The notes beneath the pieces are model-generated. The model had not been told where the DNA came from, did not search any database, and saw only the letters and a list, made by a program, of their open reading frames with translations. DNA of 64,000 nucleotides, from assembly GCA_021927905.1 (NCBI GenBank), contig BLLK01000069.1, forward strand, positions 930,001 to 994,000, read 5' to 3'. Both the position numbers and the translations under genes were made by a program. Of the stretch, positions 24,807 to 36,644 are shown piece after piece. The stretch is from Chaetoceros tenuissimus (Eukaryota; Bacillariophyta; Thalassiosirophyceae; Chaetocerotales; Chaetocerotaceae). Position 1 is the first letter of the stretch. Every line of letters begins with the position of its first letter.

Positions 24807-24866
24807 TTATTTGCCATCACTTTCAAGCCCATATTGACCAAGATATCCCTTACCTAGTCCAGCTTG
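24481..24866. repeat. Right arm of a ~400-bp inverted duplication
   Basis: This is the mirror copy of 21701-22110. The kinase-tail part keeps an open frame and stop with only a few amino-acid differences (for example Met for Thr in DLDTSNF), so it is a recent or gene-converted duplicate. It has no promoter or kinase core and is not an independent gene. Confidence 0.9.
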
Positions 24867-26338
24867 CTCTTCGTCGGCAACCATTCTTTGGACCATACGT
24901 CTTGCTTCTTCCAAGGTCCCAGGAAGAACCTTGCGGCAAGTTTCCTTTGTAGGTAATACAAATGTAAAGTAGAATCTATTGCTCAAGTGAGCCTTTGCAA
25001 TCTCTGGTTCCATTACATAACATTCCACTTCAATCATCACCAAAGGTTTAGATGAATGATGAGTAATATCATCCAAGTCTCCTCCATCTGGAAGAGAATA
25101 AATGACTCTTGAATTAAAGGATAATAAATCTCCAACATTCACTGGTGCGTTGAAAGTGATGTTATCAACCTCCAACATTTGTGGCCATTCCCCTCCGAAT
25201 GAATATGCATTCGAAAATGCAAGCTCAAATGCTCTTCGCATGAGAAAACCTCCAAAGATTTTATTGGATAAATTTCTCACTTGTGGTTGCGCAATCAATG
25301 TATTCTGCATTTGTGTATGAGACATTAGTATGGCATTGGAATCTGCAAGTGATGGCATACGCAATAATGGAAATGCGTCTTCGAGTAACTGCTGCGCACG
25401 CTGTTCCATTTGAACAGTTTCTGCAGATATGGGTGTGCCTACACTACTTTTACTTCTCTTTCTTGCCTCCTTCTTTTTTGCCGTTTTCAATGCTCCAAGT
25501 TCAAACAATGCCCGTTCTTCACTGGTTTCAGGCACAAGGGGACAAATTTTTACTGGTTTATTGGTGGCTGGATCCACTGCTACAAAGGTAAAAAAGCCCT
25601 CCAACCAATGCTCTACATATTCATCTTCGTCTGCTTCATCATTATCCTTTAATTCATGAATTTGCAATCTAATTTCCATAGAGCTTGACCCTACATATGT
25701 AACTTGTCCGGATAATCTTTGATCTTTATCCAACTGAGGAATATCTCTCAATGCAATTCTATCTACTGCAGCAGTTACCAGCATGACATCATCTCCACCC
25801 ACAACATGATGGAATGCAATATTTCCCGCGAGCGCATCAAGATCTTCCAACACTTTACCAAATCGCATAGTACCACCTAACGATTGTATCATCATGAGCA
25901 AATGTATCTATATAATCATCTGTGGAGAATGAACAAAAAAATCTTACCTGGAGATTGATATGCTTCTCTCAAGAACTCATCTGATTTAAAGTTATAATCA
26001 ATAGTAGTCTTGGATTCAGAGGGGTGACGGAATTTCGGTGCAAACTGTCCCTTGGTTCCTTTCTTCATCATTTTAGCGGTTAGTTCTGTAAGATTTCCTG
26101 AACCTGAAGTTTGTGAATCTTCATCTGTAAGAGACATTAGACGCTCTTTTGTAGCTTGACGTTGTTCCCATAGCTCTCGTACAATTGGATTCATGAATTT
26201 TGTATGATGGTTCGATGGAGGTTTAGTTGTTTCTTCTACATCTTGAGGCCGAAGAGAAATATTTGTGTTGCTGAAACAGCGATTAGGCTGCTTCGAGGTG
26301 AGTCTCTGCAAGCTCTTACTTATTAGTGCTCTCCTCAT
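24807..26338 (-). CDS. Acyl-CoA thioesterase, double hotdog (ACOT9-like)
   Basis: Two exons (26338-25948, 25876-24807) joined in frame give 486 aa. A basic Ser/Arg-rich start (MRRALISKSLQRL) looks like a mitochondrial transit peptide. Exon 2 opens with GGTMRFGKVLEDLDALAGNIAFHH, the first hotdog active-site helix of ACOT9/ACOT10, and a second hotdog contains NKIFGGFLMRRAFELAF. The family hydrolyses acyl-CoA esters to free acid and CoA in mitochondria. Its last codons and 3' flank are duplicated inverted at 21701. Confidence 0.88.
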
Positions 26339-27060
26339 TCGACTTGCTTTGCTTACTTTAGTACTTTCACTTCGATGTGATTGTATTGAAAGAAGAAAAA
26401 AGTGATGTGTGGAAGAAAAAATACGATCTTCTTCTGCCGATCTTCGCCGTTGAATGTCCTCCCTACCTACTTGAAATGGATAATTATACGAGGGACTAAC
26501 TCAGTTGACAGCTATATTTCTACAGAAAAGATTCTGAGCAAATCTACAGAAATTTCCAGCGGCAAACGCACTGTTTGTTGTTGGTGGTGTTGGCGGTTTA
26601 TTACCGATCTCCATGGATAATAATAGAACTAGAAATGTGAATTTTGCTTTGAATAAAATATTACAGAAAAGATGAGCATGATGATGAATGCTCGATTGAT
26701 AGACACCAGATTTTAGTTTGCGATGAGCTAAGAATACTAATTTTGAATGAAGATGATATATTTTGACTGTATTAGACAGAGTTTTAGACTAGAAGAATAG
26801 AAGCTTACACAAAAATGGGCGGGTGCGCGGAAGAATCCAAGAATTCCTCTTCCTGGATCTTTGGATTTGATGTGTATTTTTAACGAGTAGAATACGAGTA
26901 GAGACAGCGATGTGGTCTCAAAAAGCACACCTCTGGATGAGAACTGATACTCTTGCAATTGATTTACCTTTTTATTGCAAACTGCCTCCTTTATTTGAAT
27001 TGGTGATTAGAGAACTAAGAAGAAGACTCCTTCCATCTTTGAAACATTCATATTGCAATA
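26339..27060. other. Intergenic, divergent promoters
   Basis: The region between the thioesterase and the channel-like gene should contain both promoters. I see no gene or distinctive repeat. Confidence 0.6.
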
Positions 27061-30000
27061 ATGAACGGTCTGAATGAAAACCCCCAACATGATGATGTGC
27101 AAGCTACGTTTAAGGAACTAGTCGTCGGTTACTTCGATAAAGATAAGGGAGTAGAAGTAGATATGAGTAAAAAAATCACTAGTAGATATCAAAAGACTGA
27201 TAGGTTTGGAAAACAAGTCAAGGGACGAAAGATGGCAACTCCGATGAAGTCCACAAAGAATTTGGCCCCTAGAATTACTTCAAAGAAGAACCCGCGTGAA
27301 CCGCCTTACACTCTCTACGAAGAGAAGAGAGGATTGATGTCTAACCAGGATGATATTGAAATTTATGATTCCTCTTTAATGGGTATTACTCTCCGGCAAA
27401 TGAAAGCTGTAATGGCTAATGTCGAAAGAAGATGCGTAGAAGAAGGATGGAAAGATGGTAAAGGGAACCTCTTATCAGTGGAAAACGTTTCTATTAAACA
27501 TGTGAATAAATATGTCGTGGAGCCATTCACCAAGGCCATTGATAGGAACGCTTCTTTTGTTCAATGTCTACCTTCCTGTGCAGGGGCACAAAAACCTCGG
27601 TTCATAGCATCGCATTCAATCGATATGCCTCTCTTTGATATGATTGACTGCTACGCTCAATTTGTGGAAGATTTTTCTTCCAATAAAAGCAAGGCGCAAG
27701 ACGAGAAGGGCGGAGGTATGACCGAGGATACCGCTATTTGGATCTTTACATTCGCAGTTCGACCATGGCGCGATGCTCCATTTCGTGAGAATGAGAAGGC
27801 TGCAAGAATGGCTAGACAATACGCCGAATATAGAACAGTAACCTTTCTTGACCGTGAGAGGAAGGTTTTTAAGAGGATGTGGTGCGTCTATGATGTTTAT
27901 CAAGCTCTAAAAGGTAGATTTCACTCCGATGAAACATTCTGGTGTATTTATACACCATTTCAGCACGAAAATGACGTTGGTAAATCTCGCAAGAGTGTAG
28001 GAATTGTTCCTGGAGGGGCTCCATCGGATGATACACCTTCGGCTTCTTTAAAGAGAGAGAAGCACTTCCCCATCGATATACTTGAAAAGTTAATGAAAAT
28101 TGACGTTAAAAAGTGTGAAGCTCAAGAACAAGGGGAGATAAATATGATTTTAAACGCAATGAAAGAGCTAAAGTCTCTTGGAGAACTTATAAAAGAGAAA
28201 GGAGAGGAAAAGGCATCTTCGACTCCGCCTGAAGAGCATGAGCATTACGAATATATCAATGATGCCATCCGTGCATATTTTGCCACAATCGGTGCATTGA
28301 AAATAGCTTTTGCAAGTAGTGATGAGAAGAACGGTTTTAAAAATAATGATGAAGATATGTGGAAGACATTTTTGAGTATCATGAGAAAAGGACAAACAAA
28401 GTCAGTGGTGAGACTGGATTTCAGAAGTGGTGGAGGCTGGGACAATTTGAAACGTGAGAAGGCTGTGGAACTTATGGAAAATTTACCTGCTTCCATTTCA
28501 GGTGTTGAAATCTACAATTCAAATTTTGGACCTGAATTGATTGAGGCCTTAGCGCATTGGATTGAAGAAACAAGTGAAAACTTGAAGACGCTAATTATAC
28601 AAGACACGTTTGCTGGATCAGAATGGAAAGAGGCAAGAGGAAAAGATGCAATTGCAAATTTGGTAAAATCCTTGAGTCAGAAGAAGAGTCAAATTAAGAC
28701 CCTAGCTGTCTGGGGTATTGACTTAGATCTACTTCCATTATTTGTTACAGATGCAAAGGTAGTTGAAGCTCTGTTCTCTTCTCTTGAACTTGTTTACACT
28801 GAAAAAGGTTTGGACAAAAAGAGAGTTGAAGTTCTTTACACAGCCTTACAGCAGTGCAACAAATCCAACACAGATTTTGCACCTCATTTCATGGAGTCCG
28901 CCATTGAATGGAGTATCAACGAGTTGGATGAAGATCCTTTTTTGTCAGAGAGTGGGTGAGTACTTCCAAGTTTACAACCATATTTCTCTTCTTTGAATTT
29001 TCTCATTTTACTCAAACAATTTTCAAATTAGCTACTTTTTGAAGTTGATCTTGAACACCTTTTTCACGAATCGAAATAATCTCATGATCATCATGGTAGA
29101 TTTGTATGTGAGATTATTTACTGTAATTGACATTTCTTATTGGCAAGGAATTGACAAACAGTGGCACGATGCTCGTGGGAGCGAGAGTGTCATTATCGCT
29201 CTATGCGTCTTCTGGTTGATTTTTCGTGAACTAACCCAAGTGAACGCTCAAAACATCAAAAACTATATTTGTTCCTTTTCAAACATTATTGATCTTGCTC
29301 AGATTGTTATTCTGCTGGTATCTTTTTGGTATGGCTTCGACCGTGCCGATCCAAACAAAGACCCTTCTAATAATTATCATAGTGCAGCTACAATTGAGGC
29401 GTACTACATGTGGAGTATAGCTGTAGCTTGGATCGCCCTCATCTACGAGTTAAGGAATTTTGTCTTTCCCTTGGCGGTGTTTGTGACGGCACTTGAACAG
29501 GTATGTAATTTCTTCATTTAGGATTTGGCTTTTGTTAATTGATTATCCATGAACTAATTTGACAATTCCATAAATTCGAACCTAGATTTTCATTACTCTA
29601 GTTCCATTTTTGTTCACGACAGTTTTAGTGATCATGATGTTTTCACATATGTACAGAGCAGGGTACTGTCCGCGAGTAGACTTTGAGACTCCTTCTCTAG
29701 CGCCTTCTATATCATTTTCGCCAAGCGTTTCTTCCACTCCATCATCCTTGCCATCTTTTAAACCTACATTTTACCTGGACGAACCAGATTGGGGTGACGA
29801 AAATGGACCTGATTTCCAAGAGATTTGGTGTGAAGACGTCCCCAAGTCGTATAGAACGTCTTTTGCTTGGTTCCTGAGTGGAGATCTGTGGAACTTCGAT
29901 AAGTCTTTGACCTATTTCTATGCTTTCATCATTGGAGTATTGTTCTTCAACATTGTTATTGCGGTGGTGTCTAATCGCTTTACTGATGTTCAAAATGATG

Positions 30001-30752
30001 CTGAACACTCATTTTGGCTCCATAGATACTCTCTTACACAAGAATTATACTCTGTGAGAACATTCTTCTTCTTTGTGCCAAATGTGTTGAAAAAATGGAA
30101 CCGAAATGGTCATAGTCAGTTAGGTCGCTTTGACTTTCTCGATGAGGCTACGATTCCCGAGTACAATTTATCAAGTTCCGAAAGCGCGAAATCTCAAGCT
30201 AGGGAAAATGAACTCTCTATCTTTTTGGATTGGTGGCTTTCTCCAAAGGATTTGGAAATTCCTCCACCAACTCTTGTCAATCGTATCAAATTGTATTTCT
30301 TGTATTCGTATTGGCAAGATATTATTTTTCCGAATGAAGTGATTGAAAGAATACTTCGAGGTTTAAAGCGCCAAGACAACATAAAAGGGGAGAACATGAA
30401 TTTCTTTGGGCGTATGAAAGTCAACATTACAAGGTTTCTTGTAAAAATGCTGATGATACTAGTGTTCATCCTGAGTCTGGTGGCAACTGCTTTCATCATT
30501 TTGCTTGGTATTTGCACTTTTGGTTTAGCTTGGCCATCTCCGTTAACCCACTTTTTATTTCACGCAAAGACAGATCCTCCAAAATCAAGTACTGAAAACA
30601 AAGTGAGCAAGAAGGACATCGATGCTATTGTCCAAAAGCGTTTGGATGTAGAGAAAAAGGATTTGGAAAAAATGATAAGAAGGCAAATGAAGGAAGAATT
30701 GACAGAGATGAAGGAAATGATGGCTTTACTGACTAATTATCACTTGTCATGA
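27061..30752 (+). CDS. Six-TM channel-like protein with N-terminal SHS domain and LRR-like region
   Basis: Three exons (27061-28955, 29032-29500, 29586-30752) give 1176 aa. Residues about 150-330 form a domain with ASHS (S184-H-S186), IWIFTF, then M273-W-C275-V-Y and FWCIYTP. The spacing resembles the 'SHAW...W...F...WC' TIR-like domains found in many algal proteins, but that link is inferred. Residues about 440-610 look RNI/LRR-like. From exon 2 there are six hydrophobic helices; between the fifth and sixth lies a pore-like loop (SFAWFLSGDLWNF), then an S6-like helix ending VVSNRFTDV, and a further hydrophobic hairpin plus a charged coiled coil. This is TRP/polycystin-like organisation; ion selectivity is not readable. 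A paralog lies at 60073-63788. Confidence 0.75.
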
Positions 30753-31182
30753 GATAAACATTTTTAAACTATCATGCTATAATTGAGAACACACTTCCAG
30801 ATTTTACCACTTCAGACTAAAACTACAGTTATTAAAAAGCAATGTTACACACGACTATGTAGAAGAAAAGAAAGATGTGGACTATATTCGCATCTCATTT
30901 GACATCTTTTGACTGACACCGCAATCTTACATTTATTTCGATCGTGGATCTTTTCACGCTGAAGGGTTTTTTCTGACAGATTTCCCAGAGAGAACGTGAA
31001 GGCGTAATGAAGATATCATAATCTTTACGAAGAACTGATTATTGCTTGTCCATAGTTCTACTTCCTCGAACTGCACTTTCATTTCGACTTAACTGGATAG
31101 CAATCATGAAGACTTTCACTTGCTCTCACTCCCTGAGTCAAATCAAAGGTTCCACAAGGTGTGGCGTCAGTTTATACACAAC
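30753..31182. other. Intergenic before TPR gene
   Basis: The frame of the next gene is open from about 31093, but no ATG and no upstream exon could be identified. Nothing else is seen. Confidence 0.5.
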
Positions 31183-32400
31183 ATGTATTTCACGGGACAA
31201 TCTTTTCCTCGAAAGTTACGCACCAGGAATGCTTTGGGTGCCCGTAAAAATGCGTTGCACTTGTGCGCATTCGTTTACGACGGCGAAGGGAATGCAAGTT
31301 TTCAAAATGGTGACATTATAGAGCTAGATGATTTCGAGTTTTGTAAAGAGCGCATCGATGGTGAAAGAGAAAGACTTCTTGTTGATTCCGTCCTTGATGC
31401 GACCAAGCTTTGTATGCAAGCCTGCGGTCAAGACCTTGTTCTGCGCCAAAAAACTCTAGAAAGAGCTTTGAGTATTTGTCCTGATCATTGTCCACTAGCT
31501 CATATTTTACTATTTCAGATGGCTTTACAAAATCATTCAGGATTTCGTAAGGAAAACGCTATTGCAATGGATCAAGCCCAAAAGGCTGTAACTTCTGGTA
31601 GAGCTTTGATCCAGCTACTGCGCGGAGAAGAGTTTGCAAAGGGAAATTTCTATAATTTTGTCCCTACTCGGAACTACATTAGGGCATGTAAAAATTATGC
31701 CAGTTATCTACTACATCTCGGCAAGAACAAAGAAGCATATAATATGTTTCAGGAATGCCTAGCTAATGACATTCATGATAAACTTGGAGCTAGACATGGA
31801 CAGCTCCTTGCTTTGTTGGCAGGGAAAAAGGGTATGAAAGATGCAAGGATCGCAACTTCACTAAAGTCAAGGTTTGGAGAAGAAATGCAAATGGATGATA
31901 CTTTTGCTTTATGGAATTATACCAGGGCTCTTCATACCTTCAACAAACATGGCGATGGAAAGAAGGCAACAAAGCTACTAAACCTAGCTATTGAAAGGAA
32001 CCCTTTCGTCCCTCCTCTGTTGCTCCACTGGAAGTCCTGTTTCCAAATCAATGACATTGTCCTTATGCCGATTGGTGGCGAAGTGGAAGCATTCAATTAT
32101 GTTAGAGAAAATCGGAAGCATTGGAGCATAGCCGCTCTTGAGTTTTTGGAGAAACTTTTCTGTTTGCACGGCAAGGCAAATATTCCACTTATTTCAAAGT
32201 CTTCTCACAGAATCACTCATGATAACCATTTTGACCTTTTCGCATTCACCAAAGTTTGTTGTTGGAATTATTTCAACTCCTGGCAACACGATAATCACGT
32301 ACTCTTCCTCCTTCAGCGTTCCCTCTACATACTCTTCCCTCTCCCAAGTCTAACTTGGACAATTTCACATTCAATTTCTCGTCTTGTTGATTGTTCATGA
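31183..32400 (+). CDS. TPR-repeat protein, ST7-like, 3' end abutting a retroelement
   Basis: The protein frame (about 406 aa from the first ATG) is helical and TPR-like. Segments such as NYASYLLHLGKNKEAYNMFQ and LWNYTRALHTFNKHGDGKKA resemble the ST7/TPR family, of uncertain function. The frame is already open upstream to 31093, so the start is uncertain and an exon may be missing. The last 60 codons become low-complexity and lack the pattern seen before, and the gene stops 20 bp before a repeat of the DIRS element at 32421. It may be truncated by that insertion. Confidence 0.55.
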   Translation: MYFTGQSFPRKLRTRNALGARKNALHLCAFVYDGEGNASFQNGDIIELDDFEFCKERIDGERERLLVDSVLDATKLCMQACGQDLVLRQKTLERALSICPDHCPLAHILLFQMALQNHSGFRKENAIAMDQAQKAVTSGRALIQLLRGEEFAKGNFYNFVPTRNYIRACKNYASYLLHLGKNKEAYNMFQECLANDIHDKLGARHGQLLALLAGKKGMKDARIATSLKSRFGEEMQMDDTFALWNYTRALHTFNKHGDGKKATKLLNLAIERNPFVPPLLLHWKSCFQINDIVLMPIGGEVEAFNYVRENRKHWSIAALEFLEKLFCLHGKANIPLISKSSHRITHDNHFDLFAFTKVCCWNYFNSWQHDNHVLFLLQRSLYILFPLPSLTWTISHSISRLVDCS

Positions 32401-32420
32401 GATGGGAGTAAAAGAAACTG

Positions 32421-32560
32421 CCCTACCTCTGTATGGCCCGAGCTAGCAATTATCCGTGAAGACTTGGATCTAAGTGAAGACAACGCATGTGAGTGTGCCG
32501 AAAATGACTTGATACTTAAGTAATTTGCGGACCCTCATTGTGATACAATGTGAAAACTAA
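32421..32560. repeat. DIRS split repeat B2 (140 bp)
   Basis: Nearly identical to 32770-32909 in the same orientation. It could alternatively include a piece of host exon, since it keeps a short open frame, but the same frame occurs in B1 inside the element. Confidence 0.75.
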
Positions 32561-32582
32561 TCCCAGGGTGGAAGTGGGAGGG

Positions 32583-32769
32583 TCCTTTTTATCTATGTTA
32601 ATACCTAGTCATAAGCCTTTACCTAGACCTATCTAGAAAATGAACTGATGTATTTGGACCGTTGTGTATTGCTTTCCTCTTCGTTCAAATACATCTTGTC
32701 TTGCTGCTACTACGCAGCATTGTGCCTAGCTATTCTATTCCCGTCCCCCGTCATTGTGCCACTCGACGA
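32583..32769. repeat. DIRS split repeat A2 (187 bp)
   Basis: Nearly identical to 38730-38916 in direct orientation. It adjoins B1 at 32770. Confidence 0.9.
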
Positions 32770-32909
32770 CCCTACCTCTGTATGGCCCGAGCTAGCAATT
32801 ATCCGTGAAGACTTGGATCTAAGTGAAGACAACGCATGTGAGTGTGCCGAAAATGACTTGATACTTAAGTAATTTGCGGACCCTCATTGTGATACAATGT
32901 GAAAACTAA
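32770..32909. repeat. DIRS split repeat B1 (140 bp)
   Basis: Direct copy of 32421-32560, directly adjoining A2, as expected for the internal junction of an SDR element. Confidence 0.85.
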
Positions 32910-33124
32910 CCCATGTGCGATCCCGTATGGGGAGCATGGCCCCAAGATAAGTGGAATAGTGGTGCTTGTAACTATCAAGAGACGCTGTTGCAGGTGGTTG
33001 CGTTACGCCAGCTGCTTCTTGCGGCCTGATAATTGCATGCGAGGGTAAGATAGAAGGGTAAAGATAAATAAAGTTAAAAGATTACTGTTGCAGATTTGGA
33101 AGAAAAGTAGTTTGAACGGAGTAT

Positions 33125-34270
33125 TTACTTTTCGATTGCAGCGATGTTGATGAATGGTAGTTTCTCTCCCATTTTCCGAGAGACTCCAGCTGACAAATGT
33201 GCAATTTGATTGTGGATATACATGGTGAATGTAAGAGATGTCCAGCGACCCATTTTCATGATGGTTGTATCGTCATATCCATGTAGTTTCAATGCCATTG
33301 CACCTCCTGCACGGAGAGAGTGTGTGCCGACTAGATCTGGAGTGATGCCTTTTTCTGTGAGGTTTAGCTTCACTACCATTGCCTTCACCATATCTCGTAC
33401 ATGTTGAGCTTGTACTGAGGAGAATGTGTCGGATGCTTCATCATAGAAGTCGCAGAGCAAGGAGTCGGTGTCTCCTCCATTTGCCAGAATATGATGCACT
33501 CGTCGTGCTAATGCTTTCGTTGGAGATGTTTTTGCACCTGTGTCTTCATGGTGGATAGTAGTTCCCATGTGTCCATTCTTTTGATTTGTTATTTTCATTG
33601 TTACAGAATGTGCTTGTAGAAGTTTCTCCAAAGATGAATGACGGGAGATATCTTTTCCATGGATATCTTTAAAGCCAATGTTGCCAACCGTAAACTGTAC
33701 AGTTCTTGTAGCTCGTACCCATTTGCCATTTCTTTTCACTCTTGTTGGTTTGGTGTATTCACCGACTCGTAACAAGTAGTAGAACGCGATTACCATGAGG
33801 TCTGCTGTGGCTTGTGTACGTGGACAGTTTGTAGTTGTAGACATGTCATGAGCTTCATGGACTACTTCTACTGGCACTGCTAGTTTTGCTACTGGTGGTG
33901 GATCTTCTCTTCGCATACCTTCCACTAATCGTCCGATTGGTGTTGTGTATTGCCCTTCAGTTGTGAGGATGGGACTGCGTTCTCCAGCCAATTTGATGGT
34001 CTTGGTGATGGCTGAGATTGCTTTAGTAACCGTTTGAACGGTGACTTGTTCTCCCAATCCATAGCTTCCTGTCCTGACCCTAGCAGCAAAGGCCGCGACT
34101 GCAATTGTTGCTTGGAGTTGTGACTCTCCTCGGAGGAAAGGATCGATGCATATGCTGCAGCAATAGCTGCACCATGCTTTCCAGTATTTAGCCCGCTCTT
34201 TTTCGTTCTTTGCAGTGACCCCATTTCCAATGTAGCTCCACGAAGACAAGATATCACGAGCGACACCCAC
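33125..34270 (-). CDS. DIRS tyrosine recombinase
   Basis: The frame overlaps the RNase H frame by about 350 nt in another phase, as in known DIRS elements. Tyrosine-recombinase residues can be followed: LLRVGEYT (first Arg), a Lys in MKITNQKNG, the HSLRAGG box (HxxR), GRW, and the catalytic Tyr in FTMYIH. The frame has no ATG at its start: it opens after a TAA at about 34330 and the first conserved residues precede any Met. Expression would need frameshifting, splicing or a non-ATG start. It inserts the circular cDNA without a DDE integrase. Confidence 0.85.
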   Translation of the reverse strand: MGVARDILSSWSYIGNGVTAKNEKERAKYWKAWCSYCCSICIDPFLRGESQLQATIAVAAFAARVRTGSYGLGEQVTVQTVTKAISAITKTIKLAGERSPILTTEGQYTTPIGRLVEGMRREDPPPVAKLAVPVEVVHEAHDMSTTTNCPRTQATADLMVIAFYYLLRVGEYTKPTRVKRNGKWVRATRTVQFTVGNIGFKDIHGKDISRHSSLEKLLQAHSVTMKITNQKNGHMGTTIHHEDTGAKTSPTKALARRVHHILANGGDTDSLLCDFYDEASDTFSSVQAQHVRDMVKAMVVKLNLTEKGITPDLVGTHSLRAGGAMALKLHGYDDTTIMKMGRWTSLTFTMYIHNQIAHLSAGVSRKMGEKLPFINIAAIEK

Positions 34271-36366
34271 TCTTTTGGTATAGTGAGTTCGTGCCAGCAG
34301 CTCGTCTGTGGGAAGTGAGAATTGAAGTAGTTAGCTAGATTGTCATGAGCAGTAAAGAATTTACCATCTCTGAATGCCCTAGAAGCGATATCTGCCATTG
34401 TGTTGTCATCTCCTGCTACATTTGTGACCAATGCTGGACCCGCCTCTTTAGTGTTGATTCGCATATACAGAAGACGGAGTAGTTGCCCTGCTACTGCTGA
34501 TGTTGAAGTACAGCCATGTTGTGCCCAAGACACGGCACTTGTATTGTCACAAAACATGCCTAGTCGTATGTTATACATGTTTGGTATTATAGCTTCTGCT
34601 GCAAACCACTCAAGGACAATGGCTGCCAGTTCCAAGTCATTGATAGTGACTTCGTGTGTATCAAGTTTTTGTTTGATGTCTTCTGGCCATTCCACTTGCC
34701 AGACAATGAAGGGGAAATCTCTTGAACCATATGCAAGAATGCCTCCAGCACCATGTCAACATGCATCCAGATATCCATTATAATCCGGTGTATCTGCGAC
34801 CAATAAGGAAATATCGCTTGGTCTTTTCAATATTGACGTGATGATAGATTTCCAATCTGATAGACATTGTTTCAGATCTTCAGTGATGTTGATGTATGCA
34901 GGGGAACCCTCCATTGCTTTCCAAATTGGAGACATTAGTGAACGTCCTCCAACTATTCCAAACGAGGCATGCATCAATTTACCGGCCAACTTTTGCCAAC
35001 TGTTGAGATCTGTCTTCTTCTTTTTGGCCCTTTTGTACTTTTGAACTAGATTTCGTAGAGTTTGAAGTTTTTCAGGTGGTAAAGAGATGGTGTATTTCCC
35101 ACCATGGATGATCCAGCCTAGGATTTCCTTCTCCTCTTGCCAAATCCCTTCTCCTGCCAATAGTTTCTTTTGTGCAATGGGGTCTTCACCGTTGTGACCT
35201 GTGATAGCAGTAGGTGGGAAAACAGAATGTATCCCATGGAGCATTGCTCGGCTAAGATGCAAGATGTTTGCTCGACTTGTATCATTTGTGATGGCAATGT
35301 AATCGTCCACAAAAACCTCAACCAGATTTATTGTGTCTTTTGCTGCAACTCCGTAGACAAATTTCTCTTCAAACATGAGTGACTCCATTTGGTGTGCGGG
35401 AAGACTCTCCTCCGTTAGTAGTTGTTCAATGATGTCTCTTCCTGTCTCAGAGGCAGAGCAAAAGAATGGGGGACTCTCAGCCCAGCCCATTTGCAAGCTG
35501 TTTGGTACTACAATCTCTACCTCATCAAGATCTACCTCTCCATTTTCACTTGGGAGCACGTAGCAGAAATTCCAGGCCTCCTCATCACTCACAGCTAAGC
35601 GCCAAAAGCCATCCTTGATGTCCAATTTTGCAAAGTGGAATCGTTGAGCAGGGTCCTTTTTACGTGCCTGTGCCATTGTATTGATTATACGCTTGATAGC
35701 TTGGCCAAGCTGTGACATGCTTTGTTGCTGTGCAGTTTTGTTTGTGCTGGAATTTACACTTGGCATGCGCTCACCATCTACTAGTAGCTGGAATGATAGA
35801 TCCAAGATGAATCGAAATAAGCGACTCTTATGTGGAATAGCAGCAATTGGTGATATTTTCAGTTTCTTAGGTAACTGATGTCTGATCTTTCCAAATTTGA
35901 TGATGCGTGCATAGCCACCATGTACTTTATCGAATGCCTCTTTGCGCAATTCTCTAATTGCCGCTAGTTTCTTTGCAGATGGATGTGCTCCTCGTCTGAT
36001 AGCTTCAATAATGTGTTTTTCCGTCCAATCCTCTCCACAGTTAACCGGGCAACCTTTGATGGCAAATTCTTCAAGCATTGTTGCAGCTGGATGCTTCAAT
36101 GCTTCACCTCGAGGTCGCATTAGTCCAATATACTTACCTATTTCTTCTTGTAACTCGGTAATCTCATCCGGAAATGATTCATCAGATTGGAATGCTTCTT
36201 CAATTGCTCTGTCAATGCTTTGAGGAGTTTGTGCTCTTGGTTGTATGATTGGTGAAGGAGATAACTTTGCTTTTTTGCAAGCAGGTTCATCCTCCACATC
36301 CTCTACAATGACATGCACCTCTTTGGATTTGCCTTTAGTTGGATAGCCTTGATCGGCCAATACCAT
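33925..36366 (-). CDS. DIRS reverse transcriptase-RNase H polyprotein with an in-frame TGA
   Basis: RT motifs are readable: LDIKDGFWRLAV, LQMGWAESPPFFC and the active site FVDDY. After a linker, RNase H follows with a conserved GYLDAC...GAGG segment, LELAA and CDNTSAVSW. An in-frame TGA at 34756-34758 separates the RT part (36366-34756) from the RNase H part (34755-33925). The sequence after the stop keeps the same frame and conservation, so this is a single substitution in an otherwise continuous polyprotein. The RT half starts at the ATG at 36366. Confidence 0.85.
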
Positions 36367-36452
36367 GTTAGCTTTTCAATATTCCTGTGGTGGTGTCCAT
36401 GATGCATAGCTAGAGAAACAAATTTGAGGAACGAATCGAGTTAGTTTAGAGT

Positions 36453-36644
36453 ATTTAGAGTCTAATAGACTGACACGTTTATAGTCCGGAAGACTACGAT
36501 GTTTATAGTCTAATAGACTGACACGTTTATAGTCCGGAAGACTGCGCAGTTTATAGTCCAGGAGACTGACTCGTTTATAGTCCGGAAGACTGCGATGTTT
36601 AGAGTCAGATCGACTGGCACGTTTATAGTCCGGAAGACTTTGCA
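36453..36644. repeat. 24-bp tandem repeat, 8 units, inside the retroelement
   Basis: Units start at 36453, 36477, 36501, 36525, 36549, 36573, 36597 and 36621. They alternate between two subtypes and each contains a short AGTC...GACT inverted repeat. The array sits in the gap between the gag-like and RT frames. Confidence 0.92.

Noticed and set aside
32648-32872. Small plus-strand protein across A2 and B1
   Set aside because: It spans a retroelement repeat junction; the frame is incidental or from the B repeat.
36453-36644. CRISPR-like array
   Set aside because: Units are contiguous with no unique spacers, and the genome is eukaryotic.
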